Assembly (NCBI GenBank): GCA_029256185.1
Contig: JAQSYI010000011.1
Location: 186,001-250,000 of the forward strand
Direction: 5' to 3'
From: Paenibacillaceae bacterium
Lineage (GTDB): Bacteria > Bacillota > Bacilli > Paenibacillales > NBRC-103111
Length of the DNA: 64,000 nt
Shown here: piece by piece, positions 18,152-28,574 of the stretch
Layout of the letters: each line of letters starts with the position of its first letter
How positions within the stretch are numbered: the stretch's first letter is position 1
Program-made: the position numbers and the translations under genes
The notes under the pieces: generated by a model
What the model was told of the DNA's origin: nothing
The model's database searches: none
Seen by the model: the letters and a program-made list of their open reading frames with translations, nothing else

Positions 18152-19279
18152 ATGTTAAAGATCGGCTCCCACGTGTCATTCTCCGATAAAGGCTTGCTGA
18201 ATGCCGCTGAAGAAGCGGCTTCCTACGGCTCCAACACCTTTATGATCTATACCGGAGCCCCGCAGAACACGCGGCGCAAGCCCATCGAGGATCAGTTCGT
18301 CGCCGAAGGCAAGCTCCTGATGGACAAGCATGGAATGGGCGAGATCATTGTGCATGCCCCTTATATCATCAATCTGGGCTCGTACAAGGAGGAGACCTTC
18401 GAACTTGCCGTGCGCTTTCTGCAGGAGGAAATCCGCCGCACCCATTATCTGGGGGTGAAGAATATTGTGCTCCATCCCGGCGCTTATACCGAGAAGGACG
18501 CCGCCTACGGTCTGGTGCGCATTGCCGAAGGGCTTAACCAGGTGCTGGAAGGGACAAGGGATACCGGAGTGAATATTGCCCTGGAGACCATGGCGGGCAA
18601 AGGAACGGAATTGGGGCGCAGCTTTGAGGAGCTGGCGGCGATTATAGACAAGGTGCAGGACAACGGGCGCCTGACCATATGCCTGGACACCTGTCACGTT
18701 CATGATGCGGGATACGATATCATCGATGATTTTGACGGTGTGCTGGAACAATTCGACCGGATCATCGGGCTGGACCGGCTTGCGGTGGTGCACTTGAATG
18801 ACAGCAAGAACCACAGGGGGGCGGGCAAGGACCGCCACGCTCCGGTCGGAGCCGGCCTGATCGGCTTCAAGGCCATGCACAATATTGTGCATCATGAGAA
18901 GATCCGGCATCTTCCGCTCATTCTGGAAACCCCGTGGATCGGCAAGAGCGGCAATCCCGAGCGCCCCATGTACGAGGCGGAGATTGCCCTGCTGCGAGGG
19001 GATGCGCATAACCGGTTCGGGGCGGAATTTATCGACCATGTGGAACAGCTGGCCCACTTCTTCAAGCAGAGCGATATTCACCACCGGGATTATGTGGTCA
19101 GTGTATGGGATGTGCTGAAGAATGACCCCAAGGCGAAGAAGGAGGACAAGCGGGAGCCCATGGAGCGCTTGTATGATATGATCGCTGCAGGAGGGCTGTT
19201 CCAGGACCTCACCGAGGAGCAGGTCAACCACCGGCTCACCGCGTGGCTGTCGGGCGCTTCCCCGGTACTGCTGGCGTAA
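18152..19279 (+). CDS. nfo: endonuclease IV (Nfo) with C-terminal extension
   Basis: A 375-residue AP endonuclease of the TIM-barrel Xylose-isomerase-like fold. Zinc ligands are visible in [50 protein letters not shown] and LETPW. It cuts 5' of abasic sites in base excision repair. The Nfo domain ends near residue 284 (IALLRGD); a further 91 residues form a charged, helical extension not found in the usual 280-300 residue enzyme. Start ATG 18152 is preferred over the TTG at 18146. A TACAAT box lies upstream at about 18108. Confidence 0.93.
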   Translation: MLKIGSHVSFSDKGLLNAAEEAASYGSNTFMIYTGAPQNTRRKPIEDQFVAEGKLLMDKHGMGEIIVHAPYIINLGSYKEETFELAVRFLQEEIRRTHYLGVKNIVLHPGAYTEKDAAYGLVRIAEGLNQVLEGTRDTGVNIALETMAGKGTELGRSFEELAAIIDKVQDNGRLTICLDTCHVHDAGYDIIDDFDGVLEQFDRIIGLDRLAVVHLNDSKNHRGAGKDRHAPVGAGLIGFKAMHNIVHHEKIRHLPLILETPWIGKSGNPERPMYEAEIALLRGDAHNRFGAEFIDHVEQLAHFFKQSDIHHRDYVVSVWDVLKNDPKAKKEDKREPMERLYDMIAAGGLFQDLTEEQVNHRLTAWLSGASPVLLA

Positions 19280-19379
19280 GCAGCCGCCGGGTATCAGCCG
19301 GACAAGCTTGAACCCGTCTGGGTGATACTGGGTTTGGGCAGGCTGCCGTTGTACTCTGGTTTTTTGGGACAGGGTGGTC

Positions 19380-19522
19380 AACTGCCGCCGTCTGGGTTAA
19401 CGCTGCCGCTGTCCGGCTTAATGCTGCGCCGTCTGGCTTAATGCCGCCGCTGTCTGGCTTAACGCTGCGCCGTCTGGCTTAATGCCGCCGCTGTCTGGCT
19501 TAACGCTGCGCCGTCTGGCTTA
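19380..19522. repeat. short tandem repeat, 20/21-bp units
   Basis: About seven copies of an alternating unit (GCCGCTGTCTGGCTTAAC and GCGCCGTCTGGCTTAAT), giving a 41-bp higher-order period. It fills most of the nfo-purU gap. Confidence 0.9.
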
Positions 19523-19643
19523 ATGCTGCCGCTGCCCGTCTGATGCGCCTGCTTTGCCGGTGCGGATGGTATTGGCCTGCGGAGGTGCGGTTTTGCGTGA
19601 TTATTATGGGATCGATTTTTGGAATGGGGGAGCAAGAACTATT

Positions 19644-20549
19644 ATGAACCGTATGAGCTTTAGTACAGACAGCCAATGGTCGGAGATGAAGAAGGACCGG
19701 GCCTGTATGCTGATTTCCTGCCCGGACCAGCCGGGAATAGTGGCGGCGGTTTCCCGCTTCCTGCACGAGCATGGCGCCAATATTGTGCAATCGGACCAGT
19801 ATACCATGGACCCCGAGGGAGGCATGTTTTTTATCCGCATTGAGTTTGATCTGTTGGAACTGGACCGCAGGCTGGAGACCCTGATGCTGGACTTCTCCCA
19901 GGTGGTGGCGCATAAGTTCAAGATGAACTGGAGGGTATCCCAGGAGAGTAGGAAGAAGCGGCTGGCGATCTTCGTCTCCAAGGAGGATCATTGTTTGCTG
20001 GAGCTGCTGTGGCAATGGCAGGCAGGCGATCTCAATGCGGATATTGCCATGGTGGTGAGCAATCACCAGGACATGAGAGAGATTGTGGAGACCATGGGTA
20101 TTGCCTACCATTATGTGCCGGTTACTGCGGAGACGAAGCAGGAGGCGGAGGAGCAGCATCTCAAGCTGATGGCCGGCAGTGAGGTGGATTGCATCGTGCT
20201 GGCCCGGTACATGCAGATCATTCCTGCCAAGTTCATTGAGCAGTACGCCAACCGGATCATCAACATCCACCATTCTTTCCTTCCGGCCTTCGTCGGCGGC
20301 AAGCCCTATGCCCAGGCTCACAACCGCGGGGTGAAAATTATCGGGGCGACAGCCCACTACGTGACCGAGGAATTGGACGGAGGTCCGATCATTGAGCAGG
20401 ATGTGCAGCGGGTCAGCCATCGCGACGATGTTCATGACTTGAAGCGGATCGGCCGGCATATTGAGCGGATCGTGCTCGCCCGGGCTGTAGCTTGGCACGT
20501 GGAGGACCGCATTCTGGTGCATGAGAACAAGACGGTTGTGTTTAACTAA
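19644..20549 (+). CDS. purU: formyltetrahydrofolate deformylase
   Basis: A 301-residue enzyme that hydrolyses 10-formyl-THF to formate and THF. An N-terminal ACT domain (LISCPDQPGIVAAVSRFL) is followed by a formyltransferase fold with the catalytic region NIHHSFLPAF and GATAHYVTEELDGGPII. Length is typical. ATG 19644 with GGGGGAG upstream is chosen; ATG 19653 is an alternative. It balances one-carbon folates and purine synthesis. Confidence 0.95.
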   Translation: MNRMSFSTDSQWSEMKKDRACMLISCPDQPGIVAAVSRFLHEHGANIVQSDQYTMDPEGGMFFIRIEFDLLELDRRLETLMLDFSQVVAHKFKMNWRVSQESRKKRLAIFVSKEDHCLLELLWQWQAGDLNADIAMVVSNHQDMREIVETMGIAYHYVPVTAETKQEAEEQHLKLMAGSEVDCIVLARYMQIIPAKFIEQYANRIINIHHSFLPAFVGGKPYAQAHNRGVKIIGATAHYVTEELDGGPIIEQDVQRVSHRDDVHDLKRIGRHIERIVLARAVAWHVEDRILVHENKTVVFN

Positions 20550-20576
20550 GCTTCTTGCCATTGCTTAAGATGATGA

Positions 20577-20616
20577 AAAGGCCGCCGGGGAGTTACAGCC
20601 CCTGGCGGCCGTTTTT
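20577..20616 (+). terminator. intrinsic terminator after purU
   Basis: GGCCGCCGGGG pairs with CCCCTGGCGGCC and is followed by T5. Confidence 0.88.
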
Positions 20617-20774
20617 AAGTCTCAGACTTCCATGCCGCTTGGCGGCACCACTGATGAATGAAATGACGGGATGCTGTTATTTCAGGGCAGAGAGTGTATC
20701 CTTCCGGGGAGAGGAAACTTTTTTCCGTAGATCAAGTGCTGAAGGGAGGGGGAATTAAGGCTCATGGGAATACT

Positions 20775-20971
20775 TAACGGAAAAAATTTCCGTTATCAGT
20801 AGGTTTTTCGGTATTTTCCGAGATTTAGAGGAAAAAATTTCCGTTAACCCGCTCAAAACCAGGCAAATATTCCTGTTTTAAGGAGTTCAGGAGGAAGTAA
20901 CGGAAAAAATTTCCGCTAAATGAGCGAGTAAGGAAAAAATTACACGAATAACGGAAAAAATTTCCGTTATG
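20775..20971. repeat. palindrome array A (four AT-rich palindromes, 51-72-51 spacing)
   Basis: Four copies of a palindrome of the form AACGGAAAAAATTTCCGTT have their TTTCC cores at 20787, 20838, 20910 and 20961. The second has lost part of its left arm. A small hairpin (CCTGTTTTAAGG) lies near the middle of the long spacer. The same arrangement recurs at 44972-45168 and 59803-59999. No gene is seen in 20617-21355. Confidence 0.92.
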
Positions 20972-21355
20972 AGTTAGCGGGCAGGACACATTCTCACGGA
21001 AAACATCTGCTTACGAAGGGAGTGATTAGCGCGGCTAGTGGACTGGAAAGACCTATTGCGCGGAAATCCCAAATAGGAGCGCTGATTTCCGTTGCTTAAG
21101 GCGGCTGCTCTTCTTTGCCAAAATACTCCTGCAAGGTTTTTTCTTAGATACTGAAAAAACTGTGGAAATGTTAGGATTTTTCATAGACGGAGTGGTAGCG
21201 TTTCTGCAGGGGGAATGTTAAAATGGAAGGAATGAACGCCCACTGACTTGGTTCAGTGAATAAACAAACATTGTGTGTGCTTTTGCCGTTCCGTGACCTA
21301 TCAGCGGCGGCAGCACAGCAGGCGGCAATTTATTAATGAAGGAGGAAGCAAATTT

Positions 21356-23374
21356 ATGACATTAAACACGATAACTGAACAGCTTGCGGTGAATTCCATC
21401 CGGATGCTGGCCGTGGATGCCATCGAGAAATCCAAATCCGGCCATCCCGGAATGCCCATGGGAGCGGCTCCCATGGCTCATGTACTGTGGACCAGACATA
21501 TGAACCACAATCCTTCCAATCCCGGATGGTTCAACCGGGACCGTTTTGTGCTGTCCGCGGGCCACGGCTCCATGCTGCTATACAGCCTGCTGCACCTGTG
21601 CGGCTACGGCTTGACCATCGATGATCTGAAGCAATTCCGCCAATGGGGCAGCCTTACTCCCGGACACCCGGAGTATGGACATACCGCAGGCGTAGACGCC
21701 ACCACCGGGCCGCTGGGCCAGGGGATTGCCATGGCTGTGGGCATGGCATTGGCTGAGGCGCATATGGGGGCCGCTTACAACAAGGAAAGCTTCCCTGTTG
21801 TGGACCACTATACATATGCCATCTGCGGCGACGGCGACCTGATGGAAGGGGTATCAGGCGAAGCTGCTTCCCTTGCCGGCCATCTGAAGCTGGGCAAGCT
21901 GATCGTTTTGTATGATTCCAACGATATTTCCTTGGACGGCGAATTGAGCCTGTCCTTCTCCGAGAACGTGAAGACCCGGTTTGAAAGCTATGGCTGGCAG
22001 GTGCTGCGCGTTGAGAACGAGAACGACTTGGATACCATCTCCGCCGCCATTTCCTTCGCCAAAGCCGATCAGTCCCGTCCCACTCTGATCGAGGTTAAGA
22101 CCACCATCGGCTACGGCAGCCCCAATAAGGGCGGCAAGGGAGGCCACGCCGGTCCTCACGGATCTCCTCTTGGCTCAGATGAGGCCAAGCTGACCAAGGC
22201 TGCGCTGAACTGGCCTTTGGAGCCGGAGTTCTATGTGCCGGAGGAAGTCCGCGCTTATTATGACGGGGTAAAAGCTGCAGGCGAAGCCAAGGATGCCGCC
22301 TGGAGCAAGCTTGTGGAGGATTATGCCGCCGCCTATCCCGAGCTTGCCGGGCAATTAAGTCTGGCTATAGCCGGCAAGCTGCCCGAGGGATGGGACAAGG
22401 ATATTCCCGTATTCACCAGTGCAGAGAAGGCATCGGCTACCCGGGCAAGCTCCGGACAAGCCTTGAACGCCATCGCTCCCAACCTTCCTACCCTGATTGG
22501 CGGTTCGGCTGACTTGGAATCCTCCACCAATACCCATCTGAAGGGGATTGACCAATTCACGGCAGCCAATTATGCCGGACGCAACGTATATTTTGGTGTC
22601 CGCGAATTTGCCATGACTGCCGCTACCAACGGGATGATGCTTCACGGCGGTGTACACGCATACTGCGGCACATTCTTTGTTTTCTCCGACTATATGCGTC
22701 CTGCGGTCCGTCTGGCTGCGCTGATGAAGATCCCGTCCATCTATGTGCTGACCCATGACTCCATTGCCGTTGGGGAGGATGGACCCACCCATGAGCCGAT
22801 TGAGCAGCTTCCTGCTCTGCGTATTATTCCCGGCATGACAGTGATCCGGCCGGCGGATGCCAATGAAACCATGGAAGCCTGGCGCTTCGCTCTGGAGAAC
22901 CGTGGCGGACCTGTAGCGCTGGTGCTGACCCGGCAGAATCTGCCTGTGCTGGAGCACAGCGGCGAGCTGGCCAGAGAGAACGTGCGCCGCGGCGCTTATG
23001 TGGTCTCCGAAGCCGCAGGCGGCAAGCCCCAGGCGCAGATCATCGCCACCGGCTCCGAGGTGAGTCTGGCCGTTGACGCGCAGAAGAAGCTGGCGGAAGA
23101 AGGCATTGCTGTCCGAGTCGTAAGCATGCCCAGCTGGGAGCTGTTCGAGCAGCAATCCCAGGAGTACAAGGATTCGGTGATTCTTCCCGAAGTGAAGGCC
23201 CGTCTCGCAGTTGAGATGGCATATCCCATCGGCTGGGAACGTTATGTGGGTGAACAGGGCTCCATTCTGGGCATCAGTATCTTTGGGGCATCTGCTCCGG
23301 GGCCGAAGGTGCTGCAGGAATACGGCTTTACGCCGGATAACGTAGTTGCCCGGGTTAAGGCACTTTTGAAATAA
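21356..23374 (+). CDS. tkt: transketolase
   Basis: A 672-residue ThDP enzyme of the pentose phosphate pathway. It has the N-terminal SGHPGMPMG, the ThDP/Mg site ([13 protein letters not shown] with a downstream [10 protein letters not shown]), the pyrimidine domain ([15 protein letters not shown]) and the C-terminal domain. Length is normal. Start ATG 21356 follows GAAGGAGG; the frame is open further upstream but without a better start. It transfers two-carbon units between ketose and aldose phosphates. Confidence 0.97.
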   Translation: MTLNTITEQLAVNSIRMLAVDAIEKSKSGHPGMPMGAAPMAHVLWTRHMNHNPSNPGWFNRDRFVLSAGHGSMLLYSLLHLCGYGLTIDDLKQFRQWGSLTPGHPEYGHTAGVDATTGPLGQGIAMAVGMALAEAHMGAAYNKESFPVVDHYTYAICGDGDLMEGVSGEAASLAGHLKLGKLIVLYDSNDISLDGELSLSFSENVKTRFESYGWQVLRVENENDLDTISAAISFAKADQSRPTLIEVKTTIGYGSPNKGGKGGHAGPHGSPLGSDEAKLTKAALNWPLEPEFYVPEEVRAYYDGVKAAGEAKDAAWSKLVEDYAAAYPELAGQLSLAIAGKLPEGWDKDIPVFTSAEKASATRASSGQALNAIAPNLPTLIGGSADLESSTNTHLKGIDQFTAANYAGRNVYFGVREFAMTAATNGMMLHGGVHAYCGTFFVFSDYMRPAVRLAALMKIPSIYVLTHDSIAVGEDGPTHEPIEQLPALRIIPGMTVIRPADANETMEAWRFALENRGGPVALVLTRQNLPVLEHSGELARENVRRGAYVVSEAAGGKPQAQIIATGSEVSLAVDAQKKLAEEGIAVRVVSMPSWELFEQQSQEYKDSVILPEVKARLAVEMAYPIGWERYVGEQGSILGISIFGASAPGPKVLQEYGFTPDNVVARVKALLK

Positions 23375-23418
23375 GCGTATTGCAACGTTATCCACATATA
23401 GAGGAGGCATCACCGGCC

Positions 23419-23736
23419 ATGTCCCAATTTGCGAATGTAACCGTCATAAAGCAGGCCAACGTTTATTTCGAAGGCAAGGTAACCAGCAGAACCGTCGTGT
23501 TTGCAGATGGCACGAAGAAGACTCTGGGGATTATGTTGCCCGGTGAATACGAATTCGGAACCGACACCCGGGAGATCATGGAAATTCTGGCCGGTGAGCT
23601 GAACGTGCTGCTGCCGGGAGAATCCCAGTGGCTCGCGATCAGCGGCACCGGAGAATTCACCGTGCCCGCAGGCCAGCGCTTCAAGCTGGAGGTCAAGACC
23701 GTGACGGATTACTGCTGCTCCTATGTAGCGGAATAA
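23419..23736 (+). CDS. ppnP: pyrimidine/purine nucleoside phosphorylase PpnP
   Basis: A 105-residue cupin protein (DUF1255, YaiE) with the typical segments [45 protein letters not shown] and [18 protein letters not shown]. The family phosphorolyses several nucleosides to base and ribose-1-phosphate. Start ATG 23419 follows GAGGAGG. It is 44 bp after tkt and may share its transcript, which fits feeding ribose phosphates to the pentose pathway. Confidence 0.92.
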   Translation: MSQFANVTVIKQANVYFEGKVTSRTVVFADGTKKTLGIMLPGEYEFGTDTREIMEILAGELNVLLPGESQWLAISGTGEFTVPAGQRFKLEVKTVTDYCCSYVAE

Positions 23737-23779
23737 TCCGTTCCCGCCATCCGTATCGGGATCAACAACATATTTCCTC

Positions 23780-23818
23780 GAAAACCTCCGGCCTGTTGCA
23801 GGCTTCGGAGGTTTTTTT
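23780..23818 (+). terminator. intrinsic terminator after ppnP
   Basis: AAAACCTCCG and CGGAGGTTTTTTT flank an inner GCCTG/CAGGC stem. Confidence 0.92.
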
Positions 23819-23904
23819 GGTGGAATGGCGGTTCGTAGATGGTGAACATTGCTTGATCCGCATCCTGCAAGCGGGCTGAACTAAGTCCGCACATGGTAGG
23901 GCAG

Positions 23905-24045
23905 GAGCCATTCTGTAATGAATTTTCGCGTAGAATGGCCGGTGGATTAGGGGGAAGGGGCTATTCTGTATGATTTTTCGCGTAGAATGGCCGGTGAATA
24001 GGGGGGAAGGGGCTATTCTGTATGAAAATTCAATCAGAATGGCCG
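23905..24045. repeat. palindrome array D (three copies, 52-bp step)
   Basis: Three imperfect palindromes with arms like GGCCATTCT and AGAATGGCC are centred 52 bp apart (GAATGG at 23933, 23985 and 24037). Spacers are G-rich. The palindrome sequence differs from arrays A-C but the step is nearly the same. The rest of 23819-24385 shows no gene. Confidence 0.85.
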
Positions 24046-24327
24046 GAACTCTCCCACCCTGGGCGGAGGAAGAGTACTGGCGGAGATCGAACCTGTAAAA
24101 GTATATATGTTTTTCCTGTAAAAAGAAAAAAAGACACTGCGCCTGCAAAAAGACGGCTTTAGGGGCAGGTAATATCCATAGCTCAAAACAAGAACGTTCG
24201 TTCTAATCGTCTCCACGCCGGGTGTTCTGCAGCTCTTTTCTCAGGAGAATCTCTAGTTTGCTGCTGTTTCTCTAATCATTTTCATTTACTTTGCTCTTCC
24301 GGTACCTGTAATCTGAATCCGAGAAAA

Positions 24328-24341
24328 AGAAAGCGCTTCAC
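24328..24341 (+). promoter_or_regulatory. cre-like catabolite-repression site
   Basis: AGAAAGCGCTTCAC, close to the CcpA consensus TGNAANCGNNNNCA, lies 45 bp before the secreted hydrolase gene. It would fit catabolite control of the glycan locus. Confidence 0.4.
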
Positions 24342-24385
24342 AATGGGCGCAGTTTTTTCACATTTGACAGAAAGGGGACTCAAGC

Positions 24386-27300
24386 ATGATGAAAAGCAAG
24401 AAGGGCATGAAAATAATGATGTGCCTATGCTTGGCGCTGCTGCTTGGCACCGGAGTACCGATGGGCTACGTACAAGCCGATGTCGCGTCGTTGCCGGGGC
24501 CGGGGGCGACCGCGCAAACAGTGCAGTCCGCGCAAACAGAAACGGCAGAGGGAGGCAATCTGCTTGTGAATTCGGGCTTTGAAGCATCAGGCCTCCAAGG
24601 GTGGACCACCTTTGGCGCGGCAGATGCCGCTTCACGGATTGGCGGGAGCGCCGGGTACAACTTCAAGAGCGGCTCTTACTCCCTCCGGCATCTTAAGGGC
24701 GCCGCCTATGAGGCCTGGACTTACCAGACGGTAACGGGGCTGTCCGACGGCATCTATTCTGCAAGCGCCTGGGTGAGAAGGCCCAATACGGCAGTTAGCC
24801 ATGATGCGGCGCAGATGGAGGTGGCTGTAGGACCCCATACGGTGGGCGGTTCCGTCTATGCCCCCCAGTATGCGCTGGATATTGGAACCACCACACAGGC
24901 TGCCTTCAGCCGGATCACGATCAATAATATCGTGGTGCAGGAGGAAGCGGGGGAAGTCACCATTGTGTTTTACTCCAAAGCGTCTGCCGCTGGGCCGGTG
25001 TTGTATGTGGATGATGTGGAATTTACATTTGTCTCCCCTGTCGGCGAGGTCTGGAGCGTAGCCTTCCAGACAAACGGAGGCAGTCCGCTGCAAACCGTGC
25101 AGGTGCCCGGAGGCAGTCCGCTTGCTCCTCCGCAGCAGCCCGTCAGGGAAGGGTATAGCTTCTCCGGCTGGTATGCGGATGCAGGGTTTACAGCACCATA
25201 CGACTTTCTTGCCCCTGTGGAGGCCAATATGATGCTGTATGCCAAGTGGCAGGCGGTGGCGGCAGATCCCGGGAATCTTCTGGGGAACCCGGGCTTCGAA
25301 GAAGGCACATGGAACCAATGGAAGATCACGTCCACCCTGCCTTCCGCCTCCATCGCCACATCCGCAGGCCCTGGTACGGACGTTCCCCGCAGCGGCGCCG
25401 CTGCACTGAAGCTGACCCAGAGCAAGCGGTTTGAAGCTTGGGTATCCCAGAGGGCGGAGGACCTGGAGAAGGGCTATTATACAGCCAAAGCCTGGGTGAA
25501 GCGCCCGGTAGCCGCCAGAGCCGACGACACTTTCGTCATGCGGGTTTCCGGCAACGGAACCTCTCCGCGGGAAGCGGCCATTCCCGTATCCGCCGGATAT
25601 GCATCCGTAGAAATCCCCTTTATTCCCGTTACAACAGGAGCTTGCCTGGTGGAGTTCTATTTGAAAACCTTTGACGGTCACATGCTTTTCATTGATGACG
25701 CCGAGTTGAGAAAAAGCGGTCAGCCGTTAACAGGTTTGTTCGCCAATTTTGATTCCGTAGGAGGCAGCTTCGTACCTTCCGTAGAGGCCGATGGTGCAAA
25801 CCTCATTGCGCCTCCCGCAGCACCGCGGAAGACCGGATATGAGTTTGCCGGCTGGTACCGGGATTCCGGGTTAACGGATGCCTTTGACTTTTCCCGGCCC
25901 ATTGCCGGCGACGTGACATTATACGCCAAGTGGCAGAGCCGTCCTATGCCCATGATCGGCAATATCCGCTGGGATGTGATGACGGGCTACGCCCCGTTTG
26001 ATGAGCTGAATTCGCTTAGCACGCCCAAGCACAGCCACCGCGCCCCGTTCTTCACAACCGTTGACGTCAACCACCAAGTAACGGGTCATAACAACAGCGT
26101 GGCGGCCATGGAGCAGGAAATCGGCTACGCTGCCGGCGGGGGAATCGACTATTGGGCGTTTACCACAGGTCCGGATATGGGCAAGAATAACCCGGAATAC
26201 TATGCCCTTGACAAATTTCTTGCCAGCACCAACCGCCATGATATGGGCTTCTCCATTATTCTGCACCGTTATAACGCCAATCCTTGGGAGAACCGGGTAG
26301 ACATGCTGGTGAAATGGATGCAGGAGCCCAATTATGTGCAGATAATGGGCAACCGTCCTCTGGTGTACATTTACCGGGTAGCTGAACTGGAGGCCCAGTA
26401 TGGGGCCGGAGCCAAGGATGCCATCGGGCTCATCCGCTCCAAGGCCGCGGAAGCCGGATTGGGCAATCCCTATATCGTTGCCATGGCTTCCGCTACGGAG
26501 AATAGCTTGGCTGAGAATAAGGCTTATGTGGAGAGCCTTGAATTAGATGCTATCAGCGCATACAGCTATGCGGGAGAGCGCACGGAGAACAATGCCGCCT
26601 CCTATCTCTCCTACAAAGAGCTGGCGGAAGGGAATACCGCATCATGGGAGCGTTACCGGGCTGTCGGAGCTCCATTCGTACCGCTGGTCTCTCTCGGACG
26701 CAACGAGGAGCCGCGAAAGGATACGCCGGTTGTATACGGGGGAGGCCACGGACCATATTTTGACGCTCCTACCCCGGAAGAAGCGGCCCGCCAGATCCGC
26801 GCCGGTCTGGATTATGTGGAGGCCCACCGGGAGGTATGCGAAAGCAACACCATATTGTCCTATGCGTGGAATGAGTTTGCCGAAGGCGGGTGGATTGCGC
26901 CGACACTTGCGGAAGGAAGCGCCCGGCTGGACGCCATCCGCCAGATGAAGGACGGCAATCCGGGAGGAAGCAATCTGCTGGTGAATCCCGGCTTTGAGTC
27001 GGGGAGCGACGGGTGGCTGCTTGAAGGCGACTCAGCCGCTGTGTCTGTCTCGGCAGAGAGCTATTACGGAAGCGCGGCTCTCGCCTATTCCGCCGGCCAG
27101 GCTTATGAAGCCGCCGCCATCCAGCAAGTGACGGGCCTGCTGCCAGGCAAGTACCGGCTGGTGGCCCAGGTCCGGTCCTCCGGGGGCCAGCACTCGGCCG
27201 GATTATCTGTCACGGACGGACAATCCGCCACCGTGTACACGCCCATTCCCCCTTCGGCGGAATGGAAGCAGCTGCGGTTGGATATTGAAGTGACAACTGG

Positions 27301-27394
27301 AGAGTGCATCATCCGAATCGAATCCGAGGCTGCCGGCGGGGACTGGCTGATGGTGGATGCGCTGGAGCTGTACCGCATCTCCCTCCCATCATGA
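24386..27394 (+). CDS. secreted multi-domain GH99-like protein
   Basis: A 1002-residue protein with a signal peptide (about 1-31). In order: a carbohydrate-binding-like jelly roll beginning NLLVNSGFE (about 57-215), an InlB-type Listeria-Bacteroides repeat (FQTNGG ... GYSFSGWY ... YAKW), a second binding module (NLLGNPGFEEG, about 298-444), a second repeat ending TLYAKW, a catalytic-looking domain (about 525-865) and a third binding module (NLLVNPGFESG to the end). The catalytic part has GIDYWAF, NRPLVYIYR, SLGRNEEPR and YAWNEFAEGGW, which resembles GH71/GH99 and WbsX-like barrels that act on mannose-containing glycans. The family call is tentative. It heads the glycan locus. Confidence 0.7.
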   Translation: MMKSKKGMKIMMCLCLALLLGTGVPMGYVQADVASLPGPGATAQTVQSAQTETAEGGNLLVNSGFEASGLQGWTTFGAADAASRIGGSAGYNFKSGSYSLRHLKGAAYEAWTYQTVTGLSDGIYSASAWVRRPNTAVSHDAAQMEVAVGPHTVGGSVYAPQYALDIGTTTQAAFSRITINNIVVQEEAGEVTIVFYSKASAAGPVLYVDDVEFTFVSPVGEVWSVAFQTNGGSPLQTVQVPGGSPLAPPQQPVREGYSFSGWYADAGFTAPYDFLAPVEANMMLYAKWQAVAADPGNLLGNPGFEEGTWNQWKITSTLPSASIATSAGPGTDVPRSGAAALKLTQSKRFEAWVSQRAEDLEKGYYTAKAWVKRPVAARADDTFVMRVSGNGTSPREAAIPVSAGYASVEIPFIPVTTGACLVEFYLKTFDGHMLFIDDAELRKSGQPLTGLFANFDSVGGSFVPSVEADGANLIAPPAAPRKTGYEFAGWYRDSGLTDAFDFSRPIAGDVTLYAKWQSRPMPMIGNIRWDVMTGYAPFDELNSLSTPKHSHRAPFFTTVDVNHQVTGHNNSVAAMEQEIGYAAGGGIDYWAFTTGPDMGKNNPEYYALDKFLASTNRHDMGFSIILHRYNANPWENRVDMLVKWMQEPNYVQIMGNRPLVYIYRVAELEAQYGAGAKDAIGLIRSKAAEAGLGNPYIVAMASATENSLAENKAYVESLELDAISAYSYAGERTENNAASYLSYKELAEGNTASWERYRAVGAPFVPLVSLGRNEEPRKDTPVVYGGGHGPYFDAPTPEEAARQIRAGLDYVEAHREVCESNTILSYAWNEFAEGGWIAPTLAEGSARLDAIRQMKDGNPGGSNLLVNPGFESGSDGWLLEGDSAAVSVSAESYYGSAALAYSAGQAYEAAAIQQVTGLLPGKYRLVAQVRSSGGQHSAGLSVTDGQSATVYTPIPPSAEWKQLRLDIEVTTGECIIRIESEAAGGDWLMVDALELYRISLPS

Positions 27395-27521
27395 ACTCAG
27401 CCGATGCTTACGAAGCCAGTTTTCCGCAATACTCCCTTCGTCCGTATTTAAGCGAATAACTCAGCTGATGCTTACGAAGCCAGTTTTCCGCAATACTCTC
27501 TTCAGTTCGTATTAAAACAGA
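27394..27521. repeat. 64-bp direct duplication
   Basis: Two adjacent copies beginning AACTCAGC at 27394 and 27458 share GATGCTTACGAAGCCAG and TTTTCCGCAATACTC. They lie between the two GH99-like genes. Confidence 0.88.
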
Positions 27522-27542
27522 AAACTCTAAGGAGAATCCAAC

Positions 27543-28574
27543 ATGACAACCAACCCTATTCCTGTTGGTGTGATCCGCTGGGACTATTTGCACGGCGGCG
27601 ACAAACACACCAATTGCGAGCTGAAGTCGCTGAGTCCCCGCGAGTACCATAGCCAAGTTCCGTTTTTTCTCCGCATCGAGGATGAGGAAACGGTCAGCGG
27701 CCATGAAAACACGCAAGAAGCCATTGACCGGCAGATCCGCTACGCTGAGCAGGCAGGCATTGATTATTGGGCCTTCATCAGCGGAACAGAGGAGGACCCG
27801 GAGGGGCCGGAAAATTATGCGATGCACAAATATTTGGCCAGCGGGGCAAGAACGTCTCTGCGGTTCTGCCTGGTGCTGCACAAGCATGACAAGGACGTAT
27901 GGGAGCGCCGGATCGAACGGCTGGCGGGATTGATGGCTCAGCCCTCCTACATGACCGCAGAAGGCGGCCGCCCCTTGGTGTATGTCTTCAGCATCGCCGA
28001 TATGGAGCAGGCTTACGGAGCAGGTGCGGGAACCCGTGAAGCGCTGAGCCTGATCCGCGTGAAGGCCGCTGCTGCCGGTCTCCCCGATCCCTGTCTGGTG
28101 CTGATGTGCTCCTGCGCCAGAGTCGCCCATGACAGCGGTATGGCTGCACAATACGGCTTCGACGCCATCAGCGCCTATTCCTATGCGGGCAAGGGACCGG
28201 ACAGCCTAGAACTGCTTCCCTATGGGGATCTCGCCTGTCAGAACAGGGAATCCTGGAATGAGTATCTGGCGGCCAACCTGCCTTATATTCCCTTGGTCAG
28301 CTTCGGCAGGAACGAGAAGCCCCGGCTGCTGAATCCTCCTCCGTGGGGAGGGGGGCATGGGCCATATTGGGCCAACCCGGCGCCGGAAGAGGCGGCGGAG
28401 CAGCTTGGAGCGGGAATCCGGTTTGTTCGGGCGCATAAGGACCTTTGCCGCAACGGTGTCCTGTGCTATGCCTGGAACGAGTATGCGGAGGGCGGCTGGA
28501 TTTGCCCCACCTATGGGGAAGGAAGCGCCAAGCTGGAGGCGTTGGGGAAGGTCATCAGGGAAGCGGCCCAATAG
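27543..28574 (+). CDS. cytoplasmic GH99-like paralogue
   Basis: A 343-residue protein with no signal peptide that aligns along its whole length with the catalytic part of the gene before it: GVIRWDY, SGHENTQEAIDRQIRYA, GIDYWAF, SFGRNEKPR, GGGHGPYWANPAPEEAA and YAWNEYAEGGWICPT are shared. The secreted protein would cut an external glycan, and this one would act on imported oligosaccharides. Substrate is unknown. A good AAGGAG ribosome site precedes ATG 27543. Confidence 0.72.
   Translation: MTTNPIPVGVIRWDYLHGGDKHTNCELKSLSPREYHSQVPFFLRIEDEETVSGHENTQEAIDRQIRYAEQAGIDYWAFISGTEEDPEGPENYAMHKYLASGARTSLRFCLVLHKHDKDVWERRIERLAGLMAQPSYMTAEGGRPLVYVFSIADMEQAYGAGAGTREALSLIRVKAAAAGLPDPCLVLMCSCARVAHDSGMAAQYGFDAISAYSYAGKGPDSLELLPYGDLACQNRESWNEYLAANLPYIPLVSFGRNEKPRLLNPPPWGGGHGPYWANPAPEEAAEQLGAGIRFVRAHKDLCRNGVLCYAWNEYAEGGWICPTYGEGSAKLEALGKVIREAAQ

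Noticed and set aside
20775..20971. Possible CRISPR array from regularly spaced palindromes
   Set aside because: Repeats are short and differ in their arms, only four copies occur, spacing follows a fixed 51-72-51 pattern instead of one length, the same layout recurs in other loci, and no cas gene is present.
24191..24204. LexA-like box AGAACGTTCGTTCT
   Set aside because: It matches the GAAC-N4-GTTC form, but no SOS gene lies downstream and the middle bases do not fit the Bacillus consensus well.
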